Assembly: GCF_000812875.1 (NCBI RefSeq)
Contig: NZ_JSYK01000002.1
Coordinates: 496,001 to 560,000, forward strand
Direction: 5' to 3'
Length of the DNA: 64,000 nt
Source: Kaistella solincola
Lineage (GTDB): Bacteria > Bacteroidota > Bacteroidia > Flavobacteriales > Weeksellaceae
Shown here: positions 1-8,248 of the stretch, piece after piece
Numbering within the stretch: position 1 is the first letter of the stretch
How the letters are laid out: every line of letters starts with the position of its first letter
Notes under the pieces: model-generated
What the model was told of the DNA's origin: nothing
What the model saw: only the letters and a program-made list of their open reading frames with translations
Database searches by the model: none
Made by a program: the position numbers and the translations under genes

Positions 1-543
1 ACTTCTAATATTGCCGAAAGATTTCATGAAATTGCAAATGGCGGAATTGCGGAAGCTGTTCTGCATTTCGCTTTTCGCCACTTTTTCGTTGAAAGTAATA
101 TTATTGTCGCCCGCAAGATTTCGGATGAAAGCCAGAATTTCTTCTTTCGGATCGGTACATCTTTCCAACAGAATATCGCAGATGACAAGCGCGCCTGCAT
201 TAATAAACGGATTGCGCGGAATTCCTTTGTCTGCTTCAAGCTGAACAAGCGAGTTAAACGGATTTCCGGAAGGTTCTACGTCCACGCGGGACCAAAGCTT
301 TTCGCCCAACCTTTCGTAAACGTACGCGAGGGCGAAAACCTTGGAAATGCTTTGAATTGAAAATTTTTCTTCAAAGTCGCCAAAACCAAAATTTTGGCCG
401 TTTAAGCCGGTAAAATTTACACCAAACTTTTCAGTAGAAATATCAGCAATTTCAGGAATGTAATCTGGGATTTTACCTAAATTTTCCTCAGCTCTTACCT
501 GCGTAAAAACTTCTGAGATTATTTTTTGATAGTCGGGCGTCAT
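1..543 (-). CDS. glsA: Glutaminase A, 3'-truncated by the window edge
   Basis: Hydrolyses L-glutamine to glutamate and ammonia in the cytoplasm. The first 181 codons are present, starting at the ATG at 543-541; the C-terminus lies outside the window. The translation shows serine-dependent glutaminase blocks: FSIQSISKVF with the SxxK nucleophile, then EPSGNPFNS, GIPRNPFINAGA and, at the edge, MKSFGNI. Those blocks make the family call firm although only about 60% of a typical 300-residue protein is seen. It follows hflX on the same strand, separated by a gap that holds one copy of the dispersed hairpin. A glutamine synthetase in the same window (14358-16556) catalyses the opposing reaction. 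Confidence 0.93.
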   Translation of the reverse strand, partial: MTPDYQKIISEVFTQVRAEENLGKIPDYIPEIADISTEKFGVNFTGLNGQNFGFGDFEEKFSIQSISKVFALAYVYERLGEKLWSRVDVEPSGNPFNSLVQLEADKGIPRNPFINAGALVICDILLERCTDPKEEILAFIRNLAGDNNITFNEKVAKSEMQNSFRNSAICNFMKSFGNIRS

Positions 544-554
544 GAGCTAAAACG

Positions 555-590
555 AAAAAATTAGGTGAAATAGCGGCAAATTTTTTAAAG
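555..590. repeat. Dispersed AT-rich hairpin, copy in the hflX-glsA gap
   Basis: Read on the minus strand it is AAAAATTTGCCGCTATTTC then ACCTAATTTTTTCGTTTTAG. It fits the window-wide pattern AATTTGCC-loop-GGC-AATTTTT-TTTTAG with a weak right arm. It overlaps the TAA stop of hflX (587-585), so it may also act as that gene's terminator. Confidence 0.55.
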
Positions 591-1811
591 TTCCTCGGTG
601 GATTCTTCTTCCTCGTCGAAATATTGGAAAAGGAAATCGTTGTACGGGAAACGTGAAATATGAATTTTTAAAACCTCGTCATAAATCATTTTTTTCAGCT
701 CCGGGAAATTTTCTTTTTTCAGTGCGGAAATGAAAACCGTTGGATATTTTGATTTCGACATCCAGGTTTTCATCCATTCTTCAAGTGAGATATTTTTGCG
801 TGTTTCCGGGCTTAAATCATCATCACTTTTTTTCTCGTAAGCAAAAGCATCGATTTTATTGAAAACCATGATCATCGGTTTTTGATGCGCTTCAATTTCC
901 ATCAACGTTTGGTTTACGGAATTAATGTGGTCTTCAAAACTTTCATGCGAAATATCCACCACGTGAATTAAAAGATCGGCTTCGCGAACTTCGTCCAACG
1001 TTGATTTGAAACTTTCTACCAGCTGTGTCGGCAATTTTCTGATGAAACCTACGGTGTCTGTCAGAAGAAATGGCAGATTTCCGATGACCACCTTTCGTAC
1101 GGTCGTGTCTAAAGTTGCAAAGAGTTTGTCTTCTGCAAAAACATCGGACTTCGAAAGCGCGTTCATCAAAGTTGATTTTCCCACATTCGTATAACCAACA
1201 AGCGCGACGCGCACCATTTTTCCGCGGTTGTTACGCTGTGTCGCCATTTGTCGGTCGATGGTTTTCAGCTTGTCTTTTAATAATGATATGCGGTCGCGGA
1301 TAATCCTTCTATCGGTTTCGATCTCCGTTTCACCCGGGCCGCGCATCCCGATACCACCCTGCTGACGCTCGAGGTGAGTCCACATTCTGGTAAGTCGTGG
1401 CAAAAGATATTCGTATTGCGCGAGTTCAACCTGAGTTCGTGCGTAGGAAGTTTGAGCGCGCTGAGCGAAAATATCGAGGATCAAATTGGTTCTGTCGAGG
1501 ATTTTAACCTCAATTTCTTTTTCGAGGTTTTTTAGCTGAGAAGGCGAAAGTTCGTCATCGAAAATTACGGTACCGATTTCGTTTTCTTTTACATAATCCC
1601 GTATTTCCTGTGCTTTTCCGCTACCGATAAATGTTTTCGAATCCGGCTTTGTAAGCCTTTGCGTAAATCTTTTGTCTACGCTGGCGCCCGCAGTGTACGC
1701 GAGAAATTCCAGCTCATCGAGATATTCTGTTAATTTTTCTTCGCTTTGATTTTGAGTGATTAAACCGACTAAAACGGCTTTTTCGTATTGATGGTCGTTT
1801 TTTTCTAACAT
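585..1811 (-). CDS. hflX: GTPase HflX
   Basis: Ribosome-associated GTPase that splits stalled or heat-damaged 70S ribosomes. At 408 residues it has the usual HflX layout: an N-terminal HflX-specific domain, the signature GGIGMRGPGETEIETDRR at about residues 152-169, then a G domain with P-loop GYTNVGKS (206-213), a DTVGF G3 motif and NKID near residue 318. The start is an ATG at 1811, with a TATCTTTG -7-type box at 1839-1832 on the same strand about 20 bases upstream. The TAA stop lies inside a dispersed hairpin copy. It is a single gene between glsA and a META-domain lipoprotein; no operon partner is evident. Confidence 0.96.
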   Translation of the reverse strand: MLEKNDHQYEKAVLVGLITQNQSEEKLTEYLDELEFLAYTAGASVDKRFTQRLTKPDSKTFIGSGKAQEIRDYVKENEIGTVIFDDELSPSQLKNLEKEIEVKILDRTNLILDIFAQRAQTSYARTQVELAQYEYLLPRLTRMWTHLERQQGGIGMRGPGETEIETDRRIIRDRISLLKDKLKTIDRQMATQRNNRGKMVRVALVGYTNVGKSTLMNALSKSDVFAEDKLFATLDTTVRKVVIGNLPFLLTDTVGFIRKLPTQLVESFKSTLDEVREADLLIHVVDISHESFEDHINSVNQTLMEIEAHQKPMIMVFNKIDAFAYEKKSDDDLSPETRKNISLEEWMKTWMSKSKYPTVFISALKKENFPELKKMIYDEVLKIHISRFPYNDFLFQYFDEEEESTEEL

Positions 1812-1831
1812 AAATTGCTACGGCATTTAAA

Positions 1832-1839
1832 CAAAGATA
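1832..1839 (-). promoter_or_regulatory. Promoter -7 box of hflX
   Basis: TATCTTTG on the minus strand fits the Bacteroidota TAnnTTTG element, about 20 bases upstream of the hflX ATG. No clear -33 TTTG is seen at the expected spacing. Confidence 0.5.
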
Positions 1840-1860
1840 CTACTTTGCATTTTTTTATTA

Positions 1861-1905
1861 AAAAATCTCAGGCATTTAACCTAAGATAATTTTTTTGCTG
1901 ATCAT
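1861..1905. repeat. Dispersed AT-rich hairpin, copy before hflX
   Basis: AAAAATCTCAGGCATTTAAC then CTAAGATAATTTTTTTGCTG. It keeps the A-tract, a TTTAA loop and the AATTTTTTTG tail of the family, but the GCC/GGC arms have diverged. It follows the stop of the META-domain gene, a terminator position. Confidence 0.4.
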
Positions 1906-1906
1906 T

Positions 1907-2341
1907 TTAATCCCAGTCGGCAGCTGCGAATTTCATTTGCTCACCGCTCGGTGCGCTTAAAGTCAGAAACTGACCTTCCACTTTATATCTCGTCATTTTT
2001 GGGAGATTTTCAATAAAAGCCTTTTCCAAATCCATATTTTGTTCGCAGTACATCATCGTACTTCCCACCGCTGAGAATTTTACGCTTCCGCTAGTACCAA
2101 ACGTTGCAGTACCAAACATGCTGTTGCATCCCATATTAGCAGAAAATTTTCCTGGCATTTCATTCTTGATGGCTAAATTAAGGTGAGCCTTATTAGTCAC
2201 CATTACATCTTTATTAAAATCCTGAAATTCTACCAACATCCAATAGCGCTTGATGTTTTCGGGTATTGTTGATTGTGTGGTGCAGTTAGCTAAGAATAAA
2301 AGTGCAATGATTCCAAAGGTTGCGGAAATTAGTTTTTTCAT
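1907..2341 (-). CDS. META-domain lipoprotein (HslJ-like)
   Basis: A predicted 144-residue secreted lipoprotein of the META/HslJ family, whose biochemical role is poorly defined; E. coli HslJ is linked to heat shock and novobiocin resistance. The N-terminus is a signal peptide with lipobox LFLANC (Cys20). Family features are YWMLVEF near the start, the GCNSMFG turn and the late TMMYCEQNMDLEKAF segment. An in-frame ATG lies 24 codons upstream (2413), but the lipoprotein signal begins at 2341, so the shorter start is used here. It is divergent from the GNAT gene. Family assignment is good; function is inference. Confidence 0.82.
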   Translation of the reverse strand: MKKLISATFGIIALLFLANCTTQSTIPENIKRYWMLVEFQDFNKDVMVTNKAHLNLAIKNEMPGKFSANMGCNSMFGTATFGTSGSVKFSAVGSTMMYCEQNMDLEKAFIENLPKMTRYKVEGQFLTLSAPSGEQMKFAAADWD

Positions 2342-2388
2342 TTTAAAAAATTTCAACCTACAATTCCATATCTGTGCCATGATTTCTC

Positions 2389-2396
2389 TAAATTTG
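2389..2396 (+). promoter_or_regulatory. Promoter -7 box of the GNAT gene
   Basis: TAAATTTG, a TAnnTTTG match. Transcription would start near 2404, giving a leader of about 30 bases that contains much of the hairpin at 2391-2425. Confidence 0.45.
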
Positions 2397-2425
2397 ACCG
2401 GTTTAGCGGCCAAAAAATTTAATTC
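2391..2425. repeat. Dispersed AT-rich hairpin in the GNAT 5' leader
   Basis: AAATTTGACCGGTTTAGCGG then CCAAAAAATTT. TTTG pairs with CAAA and CCG with CGG around a GTTTAG loop. It lies between divergent genes and inside the probable GNAT leader, so it is not in a terminator position. Confidence 0.6.
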
Positions 2426-2434
2426 AAAAAAAAT

Positions 2435-2944
2435 ATGGAAACCGAACGCTTATTTTTAAAACCCATCACCACCGATGATGCGGAATTTTTATTTGAACTT
2501 TATAATTCGCCTCACTTTCTGGAATTTATCGGTGACCGAAACATTAAAAATTTTGAAGCGGCGGCGGAATATATTGAAGCGCGTTTTCTACCGCAACTCG
2601 AAAGATTGGGTTATGGGAATTATGTCATCATCCGAAAAGCTGATCGGCAGAAAATTGGCGCGGTGGGTGTTTATGAAAGAAAAGGTTTAGACGTTCAGGA
2701 TATCGGTTTTTCTTTTTTACCGCAATTTGAAGGGCAAGGTTATGGTTTTGAAGCGGCTTCGAAAGTTTTGGAAACTGTTTTTAATGACTATAAAGTGAAG
2801 AAAATTTCGGCAATTACCTCTAAAGCAAATTTCACTTCGCAGAAGCTTATTAAAAAATTAGGTTTGAAATACATTAAAAATGTTTTGCTTCCTGGCGATA
2901 CCGAAGAATTGCTGTATTTTGAAATTGAAAACCAGACATTATAA
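2435..2944 (+). CDS. GNAT N-acetyltransferase, RimJ/RimL type
   Basis: 169-residue acetyl-CoA-dependent acetyltransferase. The N-terminal METERLFLKPITTDDAEFLF is typical of RimJ/RimL-like GNATs, and the acetyl-CoA loop is seen as FEGQGYGFEAA (about residues 98-108), followed by the beta-4/helix region and the KLGLKY block near the C-terminus. The acceptor could be a ribosomal protein N-terminus or a small molecule; the sequence does not decide. It runs convergent to hemE with a shared hairpin terminator. The ATG at 2435 is the only sensible start. Confidence 0.88.
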   Translation: METERLFLKPITTDDAEFLFELYNSPHFLEFIGDRNIKNFEAAAEYIEARFLPQLERLGYGNYVIIRKADRQKIGAVGVYERKGLDVQDIGFSFLPQFEGQGYGFEAASKVLETVFNDYKVKKISAITSKANFTSQKLIKKLGLKYIKNVLLPGDTEELLYFEIENQTL

Positions 2945-2954
2945 AACCAAAAAA

Positions 2955-2980
2955 AACGCCCTTTTGAGGCGTTATTTTTT
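2955..2980. terminator. Bidirectional terminator between GNAT gene and hemE
   Basis: Stem AACGCC (2955-2960) pairs with GGCGTT (2968-2973) around CTTTTGA, with an A-tract on one side and a T-tract on the other. It would serve both convergent genes. Confidence 0.8.
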
Positions 2981-2993
2981 ATATTTAAAATAA

Positions 2994-4022
2994 TTAATTC
3001 GGTTTCCAGTCCACCACCGCGCGGATAAATGCTTCGGCGTTTTCCAGCGGAATATTCGGTAAAATTCCGTGACCAAGATTCGCTATATAGCGGTCTTTAC
3101 CAAAACGGTTAATCATTTCAGTCACCATTTTAGTAATGGTTTCCGGCGAAGAATTTAATCGGTTTGGGTCAAAATTTCCCTGCAAAGTCATGGTGTGATT
3201 TGTGAGCATTCTTGCCAACTCGGGACGAACCGTCCAATCCACACCCAAAGCGGAAGCTTTAGATAAAGTCATTTCCTCCAGCGCAAACCAACAACCTTTA
3301 CCAAAAACCACCACGTGGGTCAGCGGAGCTAAAGCTTCAACAATTTGGTTGATGTACGGCCAGGAGAAAATCTGGTAATCTTCCGGCGACAAACTTCCGC
3401 CCCAAGAGTCGAAAACCTGAACGGCAGAAACTCCTTTTTCAACTTTTCTCTTTAAATAGGCAATCGTGGTCTCGGTGATTTTCTGTAATAAAAGATGTGC
3501 AGCTTCTGGATTTTTAAAACAGAAAGATTTTGCAACATCCCAGGCTTTAGAACCTTTTCCTTCAACGCAGTAGCACAAAATCGTCCACGGTGAACCTGCA
3601 AAACCGATTAACGGAATATCATTATCCAATTTCAGAAGCGTAAGTTCAATAGCGTCGAAAACGTAACCCAAAGTTTCATTTACATCCGGAACCTCAATAT
3701 TTTGCACATCTTCCAAAGTGCGGATGGGATTTTCAAGCCAGGGTCCTACACCTTCGCGCATCTCGAAATCCATTCCCATCGCTTGCGGAACCACCAAAAT
3801 ATCGGAAAAAAGAATCGCAGCATCCAACGGAAATCTGCGGATGGGCATCATGGTAATTTCGGACGCCAATTCTGGTGTACGGCAGCGCGTGAAAAAATCG
3901 TAATCATCGCGCATTGCCCGAAATTCCGGTAAAAACCTTCCTGCCTGACGCATCATCCAAACGGGCGGTCTTTCAACCGTCTCACCTCTTAAAGCTTTGA
4001 GGTATAAATCGTTTTTTATCAT
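2994..4022 (-). CDS. hemE: Uroporphyrinogen decarboxylase
   Basis: Removes four carboxyl groups from uroporphyrinogen III to give coproporphyrinogen III. At 342 residues it is full length. Seen directly: [17 protein letters not shown] at residues 19-35 (signature 1, including the substrate-binding arginines), [16 protein letters not shown] (signature 2), [13 protein letters not shown] and the C-terminal NLGHGILP. It is the last gene of the minus-strand order hemA-hemC-hemD-hemE, 23 bases after hemD, so cotranscription is likely. Ends at the bidirectional hairpin. Confidence 0.97.
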   Translation of the reverse strand: MIKNDLYLKALRGETVERPPVWMMRQAGRFLPEFRAMRDDYDFFTRCRTPELASEITMMPIRRFPLDAAILFSDILVVPQAMGMDFEMREGVGPWLENPIRTLEDVQNIEVPDVNETLGYVFDAIELTLLKLDNDIPLIGFAGSPWTILCYCVEGKGSKAWDVAKSFCFKNPEAAHLLLQKITETTIAYLKRKVEKGVSAVQVFDSWGGSLSPEDYQIFSWPYINQIVEALAPLTHVVVFGKGCWFALEEMTLSKASALGVDWTVRPELARMLTNHTMTLQGNFDPNRLNSSPETITKMVTEMINRFGKDRYIANLGHGILPNIPLENAEAFIRAVVDWKPN

Positions 4023-4045
4023 AATTTTTGCACTTAAAACCGAAA

Positions 4046-4744
4046 TTATTCCGGCTTTAAGGTTGAATTTTTAGTAATTTCCTGTTTTACCAGTTTCAGC
4101 AAACCTAATAAATCATTTTGTTTGCCCGTAAATATTTTCTGGTCTGTATGTTTAACGATTTCCGCCGTTGTAGTTTCGCCGATTGAAAAAATATATTTAA
4201 AATCCAGCGAATTTTCTTTTATAAAACTCCGTACGCCACTCGGTGAAAAAAAAGCCACTGCATCATAGTTTTTTTCTGATTTCGGATACAGAAGTTCAGT
4301 TTCATAAACCACCACTTTTTTATAACCGATATTTTGGAGCGGTAAATTTTTCTGAAGAATATCGAGCGCCAAATCTCCGCAGAAATGCACGAAACTTTCT
4401 TCGGGACAGCTTTCAATGATAAATTCTGCGAGCTCCTGGGCGTTTTTTTTCATTTTGAAAACACCGAAGCCATGCTTTCTGAGCTGAAGTTTTGTTTTCC
4501 TGCCGACGCAATAAATTTTATTATAATTTCTGTCGGTGAAATTTTCGTGTGGTAGAAAACCATTTTCAAAAAAAGCTTCAACGCCGTTCACGCTGGTAAA
4601 GATCAGCGATTTATTTTCGAGGTTAAAAGGGCTAAATTTTCTGAAATTAATTTTAATGACTTCTAAAAACGAAGGTGAAATGTCCGTTCCCAAAACATCG
4701 GAAACTTCCTTTTCATCAAGCATTTTTGTAAACAGAATATTCAT
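4046..4744 (-). CDS. hemD: Uroporphyrinogen-III synthase
   Basis: Cyclises hydroxymethylbilane to uroporphyrinogen III with inversion of ring D. HemD sequences diverge strongly, so the call rests on length (232 residues), two-domain Rossmann-like organisation ([13 protein letters not shown] in domain 1, [13 protein letters not shown] and [12 protein letters not shown] in domain 2) and position between hemC and hemE. It starts 29 bases downstream of hemC. The genes on both sides supply its substrate and use its product. Confidence 0.92.
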   Translation of the reverse strand: MNILFTKMLDEKEVSDVLGTDISPSFLEVIKINFRKFSPFNLENKSLIFTSVNGVEAFFENGFLPHENFTDRNYNKIYCVGRKTKLQLRKHGFGVFKMKKNAQELAEFIIESCPEESFVHFCGDLALDILQKNLPLQNIGYKKVVVYETELLYPKSEKNYDAVAFFSPSGVRSFIKENSLDFKYIFSIGETTTAEIVKHTDQKIFTGKQNDLLGLLKLVKQEITKNSTLKPE

Positions 4745-4773
4745 TAAAACAGCTTAAAATAACCTGAGAAAAA

Positions 4774-5688
4774 TTACTTCATCTCGCGGTTTATTTGTTC
4801 CATAATTTCTGCACCGCCATTAGCGATAATTTTTTCCGCCAGAATCTGACCAAAATTATCATTAGGATTCCACTGGAAAATCTCGTCGGTTTCGATGCAT
4901 TCTTTTCCGTCAAGCGAGCAAAGCCGGCCTACAAATCGAACCTCATCGAATTCATTGATCACCGCATAAGCGCCAATCGGCGCGGTACAGCCACCTTCGA
5001 GCGCACGTAAAAACGCTCTTTCGATTTCGATACAAATGCGGGTTTCGCGATGGTTTATATCTTTAAAAATTTCCTTAATTTCTGCGTCGTCAGCACGTCC
5101 GCAAACAGCAACCACACCTTGCGCAGGCGCTGAAATCATGAACGGAAGATACTCATAATCAACATTTAAGCTCATTCTTTCAATAGCAGCTAAAGAGAAT
5201 AAAGTTGCATCAAAATCCTGATCTTCAAGTTTTTGCAAACGCGTTTGAACGTTTCCGCGGATGTCGCAAAATTCGGTTCCCGGGTAAGTTTTTGCCCAAA
5301 ATGCGCGGCGACGCAAACTACTCGTAGCGATTTTCAAATCGTGAAGCTCTTTAACTTTTGAAGATTCTTTTCGCACCAAAACATCTTGGGGAAAATCCCG
5401 GGCTAAAACGGCAATAATTTCGATATTTTCGGGAAGTTGGGTGGGAATATCTTTCAAGGAATGAACCGCGATATCCACTTCTTTATTTAGCAAAGCAATG
5501 TCTAAATCTTTAGTGAAAATGCCGGTAATTCCCATTGCGTACAATGGTTCAGTCAAATTTTTATCGCCGGAAGAAACAATCGGGGTAATATCTGTTTTGT
5601 AATTTCTGTTCTGCAGATTTCTGGCGACTTCGCGAGCTTGCCATAAAGCCAGCGGCGAGTTTCTCGTCCCAATTTTAATGCTTCTCAT
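4774..5688 (-). CDS. hemC: Porphobilinogen deaminase (hydroxymethylbilane synthase)
   Basis: Polymerises four porphobilinogens into hydroxymethylbilane. 304 residues, full length. Conserved features: IGTRNSPLALWQA at residues 6-18, the VHSLKDIPT loop near 75-83 with the catalytic Asp, the arginine cluster SSLRRRAFW near 124, RGNVQTRL and the dipyrromethane cofactor cysteine Cys234 in LEGGCTAPIGA. Its first 14 bases overlap the end of hemA, indicating translational coupling. Confidence 0.97.
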   Translation of the reverse strand: MRSIKIGTRNSPLALWQAREVARNLQNRNYKTDITPIVSSGDKNLTEPLYAMGITGIFTKDLDIALLNKEVDIAVHSLKDIPTQLPENIEIIAVLARDFPQDVLVRKESSKVKELHDLKIATSSLRRRAFWAKTYPGTEFCDIRGNVQTRLQKLEDQDFDATLFSLAAIERMSLNVDYEYLPFMISAPAQGVVAVCGRADDAEIKEIFKDINHRETRICIEIERAFLRALEGGCTAPIGAYAVINEFDEVRFVGRLCSLDGKECIETDEIFQWNPNDNFGQILAEKIIANGGAEIMEQINREMK

Positions 5689-6949
5689 TGAATTCGTTAT
5701 TTGGCTGTTCTACTAAAATCTCGTGCATCAGCTTCGTGATCTCTTCGGCTTTCCATGGATTATCGATGATAAACTTGGCAAACCTGTTTGTGATTTTTTG
5801 AATCATACGATCGGAAAGTTGCATATCCGCGACGTCCACATACTTATGTTTTTTGTGGATATTGTGCATTTCATTGCGTTCCATATTTTTCAGAACGGCT
5901 TTAAAATGATGAATATTCGGTGCTAATTTTCTCTTTTTTTCCCATTCCAGAAAATCCTTGGTCATTTCCTTGATGATTCCTTCGGCCTTTGGAATTTCTT
6001 TCTGACGCTGCATCATGGTTTCATTGATGTGCAGCGAAAGCTGATCGACATCAACCAAACTCACATTTTGGTTGTCGGTAATGTCTTTTTCAACATTGTT
6101 CGGAATCGAAAGATCAATTACCAAAGTTTCCTTGCCGTTCGGGAAATGCGTTTTATTGATGATTGGATGCTGCGCGCCGGTGGCGACGATCAAAATATCG
6201 GTTTGACGAAGTTCTTCATCAAAACTTTCAAACTCGATGTATGGAATTTTATATTTATCAGCAATTTTTTCTGCTTTGTCGGCAGATCTGTTAGCGATTT
6301 TTACACGCGGTTTATAGACGTGTTTCACCAGATTTTCGACGGTATTCTGCCCAATTTCTCCAACACCCAAAAGCAGAATATTTTTTTCTGAAATATGCGG
6401 CTGATTTTTCAAAATATAATGCACCGCCGCGTACGAAACCGATGCTGCGCCATGCGAAATGCCGGTTTCGTTTTTAATTCTTTTTGAAATCTGGATCGCA
6501 GAATTGATCGCGCGCTCCATAAAAGGATTAGAATATTTTTTTTCTTTGCGGAAACGGTGGTACGCGTTTTTTATCTGGCCGATAATTTCGAAATCGCCGA
6601 TAATCTGGCTTTCTAAACCGGCTGCAACACGGAATAGATGATTTAAAGCTTCTTCATTTTTTATAATCTGAACATACTGCATAAAATCGGTGAGCGTAAC
6701 GCCCACTATTTTGCAGTAGAGTTCAGCGATGAGAAGATAATTTTGGGTCGTGGTGTAAATTTCTGTACGGTTGCAGGTAGAAACCACGAAAGCATCACCC
6801 AGATTCAAATCGTGAATTTGGTTGACGAAATTTTTCACATTTTCATCAAAAAAGGCAAATTTGCCCCTTATTTCTGCATCTGCTTTTTCAAAACTGACGC
6901 TAAGAGCCGCAAAATTGGCTGTTTTGTGAATGTTAGTATCCTTAATCAT
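5675..6949 (-). CDS. hemA: Glutamyl-tRNA reductase
   Basis: NADPH-dependent reduction of glutamyl-tRNA to glutamate-1-semialdehyde, the first committed step of the C5 heme route. 424 residues. The catalytic cysteine is Cys59 in VVSTCNRTEIY; GLESQIIGDFEIIGQIKNAY (about 111-130) is the substrate-binding signature, and LLLGVGEIGQNT is the NADPH-binding turn. First gene of the hem operon and divergent from mreB. hemL and hemB, needed between HemA and HemC, are not in the window. A TAATTTTG box just upstream (6967-6960) leaves a very short leader. Confidence 0.97.
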   Translation of the reverse strand: MIKDTNIHKTANFAALSVSFEKADAEIRGKFAFFDENVKNFVNQIHDLNLGDAFVVSTCNRTEIYTTTQNYLLIAELYCKIVGVTLTDFMQYVQIIKNEEALNHLFRVAAGLESQIIGDFEIIGQIKNAYHRFRKEKKYSNPFMERAINSAIQISKRIKNETGISHGAASVSYAAVHYILKNQPHISEKNILLLGVGEIGQNTVENLVKHVYKPRVKIANRSADKAEKIADKYKIPYIEFESFDEELRQTDILIVATGAQHPIINKTHFPNGKETLVIDLSIPNNVEKDITDNQNVSLVDVDQLSLHINETMMQRQKEIPKAEGIIKEMTKDFLEWEKKRKLAPNIHHFKAVLKNMERNEMHNIHKKHKYVDVADMQLSDRMIQKITNRFAKFIIDNPWKAEEITKLMHEILVEQPNNEFNEKH

Positions 6950-6959
6950 AGACCAAGCG

Positions 6960-6967
6960 CAAAATTA
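6960..6967 (-). promoter_or_regulatory. Promoter -7 box of the hem operon
   Basis: TAATTTTG on the minus strand, 10 bases upstream of the hemA ATG, fits TAnnTTTG. The implied leader is only a few bases, so transcripts may be nearly leaderless or start elsewhere. Confidence 0.4.
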
Positions 6968-7146
6968 AGGTTTTAAATTGAATTAAAGAAGGATGTTTGC
7001 TATGATGATTATCACTTGTCTCTATCGCAAAGTGGTGATTTTTTATACTTTCCAAAAAAATACAAATATTATGGTAATTAAAAAGTTATCTTAAAAGAGT
7101 CGGTAATTTTAATATAATTTTAACCAAAATTAGCGACATTGCAATT

Positions 7147-7163
7147 TTTAGAACGGTTCTAAA
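7147..7163. promoter_or_regulatory. Operator-like palindrome in the mreB promoter
   Basis: Perfect inverted repeat TTTAGAAC-G-GTTCTAAA (8-bp arms, 1-base centre) directly upstream of the -7 box at 7168. Symmetry and placement suggest a dimeric regulator site; no regulator is identified. Confidence 0.5.
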
Positions 7164-7167
7164 TCTA

Positions 7168-7175
7168 TATCTTTG
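7168..7175 (+). promoter_or_regulatory. Promoter -7 box of the mre operon
   Basis: TATCTTTG, a TAnnTTTG match 25 bases upstream of the mreB ATG at 7200. The upstream TTG at 7139-7141 is a possible -33 element, at longer than ideal spacing. Confidence 0.6.
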
Positions 7176-7199
7176 TACACTTTAAAAATTTAGCATAAA

Positions 7200-8225
7200 A
7201 TGGGGTTATTTGATATGTTTACGCAGGATATTGCGATCGATTTGGGTACAGCCAACACGCTGATTATCCACAATAACAAAATCGTAATAGATCAGCCATC
7301 AATTGTGGCGATCGAGCGATCTTCCGGAAAGCCGATTGCAGTTGGCGAGAAAGCGAAACACATGCAGGGGAAAACTCACGAAGACATAAAAACAATCAGA
7401 CCTTTGAAAGACGGTGTAATTGCTGATTTTCACGCGTCTGAACACATGATCAAGGAATTCATCAAACAAATTCCGGGCATAAAAGGCAAACTTTTTCAAC
7501 CTACATTAAAAATCGTAATCTGTATTCCTTCCGGGATTACCGAAGTGGAAAAACGTGCGGTTCGCGATTCTGCACAAAAAGTAAATGCAAAAGAAGTACG
7601 CTTGATATATGAACCAATGGCAGCTGCAATAGGAGTTGGAATTGATGTTCAGAAACCTGAAGGTAACATGATCATCGATATAGGTGGTGGAACTACAGAA
7701 ATTGCTGTTGTTGCTTTAGGCGGAATTGTGTGTGACAAATCTGTAAAAATTGCCGGTGATGTTTTCACCAACGATATCGCTTATTATCTGAGAACGCACC
7801 ATAATTTATACATCGGGGAACGTACTGCGGAACGAGTAAAAATTGAAGTCGGTTCAGCAGTTGAAGAACTTGACGTTGATATCGAAGATATTCCGGTTCA
7901 GGGACGTGATTTAATCACCGGAAAACCGAAAGAAATTATGGTGAATTACAAAGAAATCGCGCGCGCACTCGACAAATCGATTATTAGAATTGAAGACGCG
8001 GTGATGGAAACACTTTCTCTTACGCCACCGGAGTTGGCGGCAGATATCTACAAAACAGGAATTTACCTCGCCGGCGGCGGCGCTTTGTTGAGAGGTTTGG
8101 CAGACAGACTTCACCGAAAAACAGGTTTGCCAGTTTTCGTTGCCGAAGATCCTTTACGCGCAGTAGTTCGCGGAACAGGAATTGCCCTGAAAAATATGGA
8201 CAAATTCAATTTCCTGATTAAATAA
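7200..8225 (+). CDS. mreB: Rod shape-determining protein MreB
   Basis: Bacterial actin homologue that forms membrane-associated filaments guiding lateral wall synthesis. 341 residues. Seen: phosphate-1 loop DLGTANTLI at residues 13-21, the MIIDIGGGTTEIAVV phosphate-2 block, and IYLAGGGALLRGL, the adenosine-binding block near the C-terminus. First gene of a five-gene operon with mreC, mreD, PBP2 and rodA, the complete core of the elongasome. A promoter and palindrome lie directly upstream. Confidence 0.98.
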   Translation: MGLFDMFTQDIAIDLGTANTLIIHNNKIVIDQPSIVAIERSSGKPIAVGEKAKHMQGKTHEDIKTIRPLKDGVIADFHASEHMIKEFIKQIPGIKGKLFQPTLKIVICIPSGITEVEKRAVRDSAQKVNAKEVRLIYEPMAAAIGVGIDVQKPEGNMIIDIGGGTTEIAVVALGGIVCDKSVKIAGDVFTNDIAYYLRTHHNLYIGERTAERVKIEVGSAVEELDVDIEDIPVQGRDLITGKPKEIMVNYKEIARALDKSIIRIEDAVMETLSLTPPELAADIYKTGIYLAGGGALLRGLADRLHRKTGLPVFVAEDPLRAVVRGTGIALKNMDKFNFLIK

Positions 8226-8248
8226 AATCAAAATTTTTGGCCTAACGG

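Noticed and set aside
2342-2413. 24-residue N-terminal extension of the META-domain lipoprotein
   Set aside because: It would bury the lipoprotein signal peptide inside the protein and break the lipobox position.
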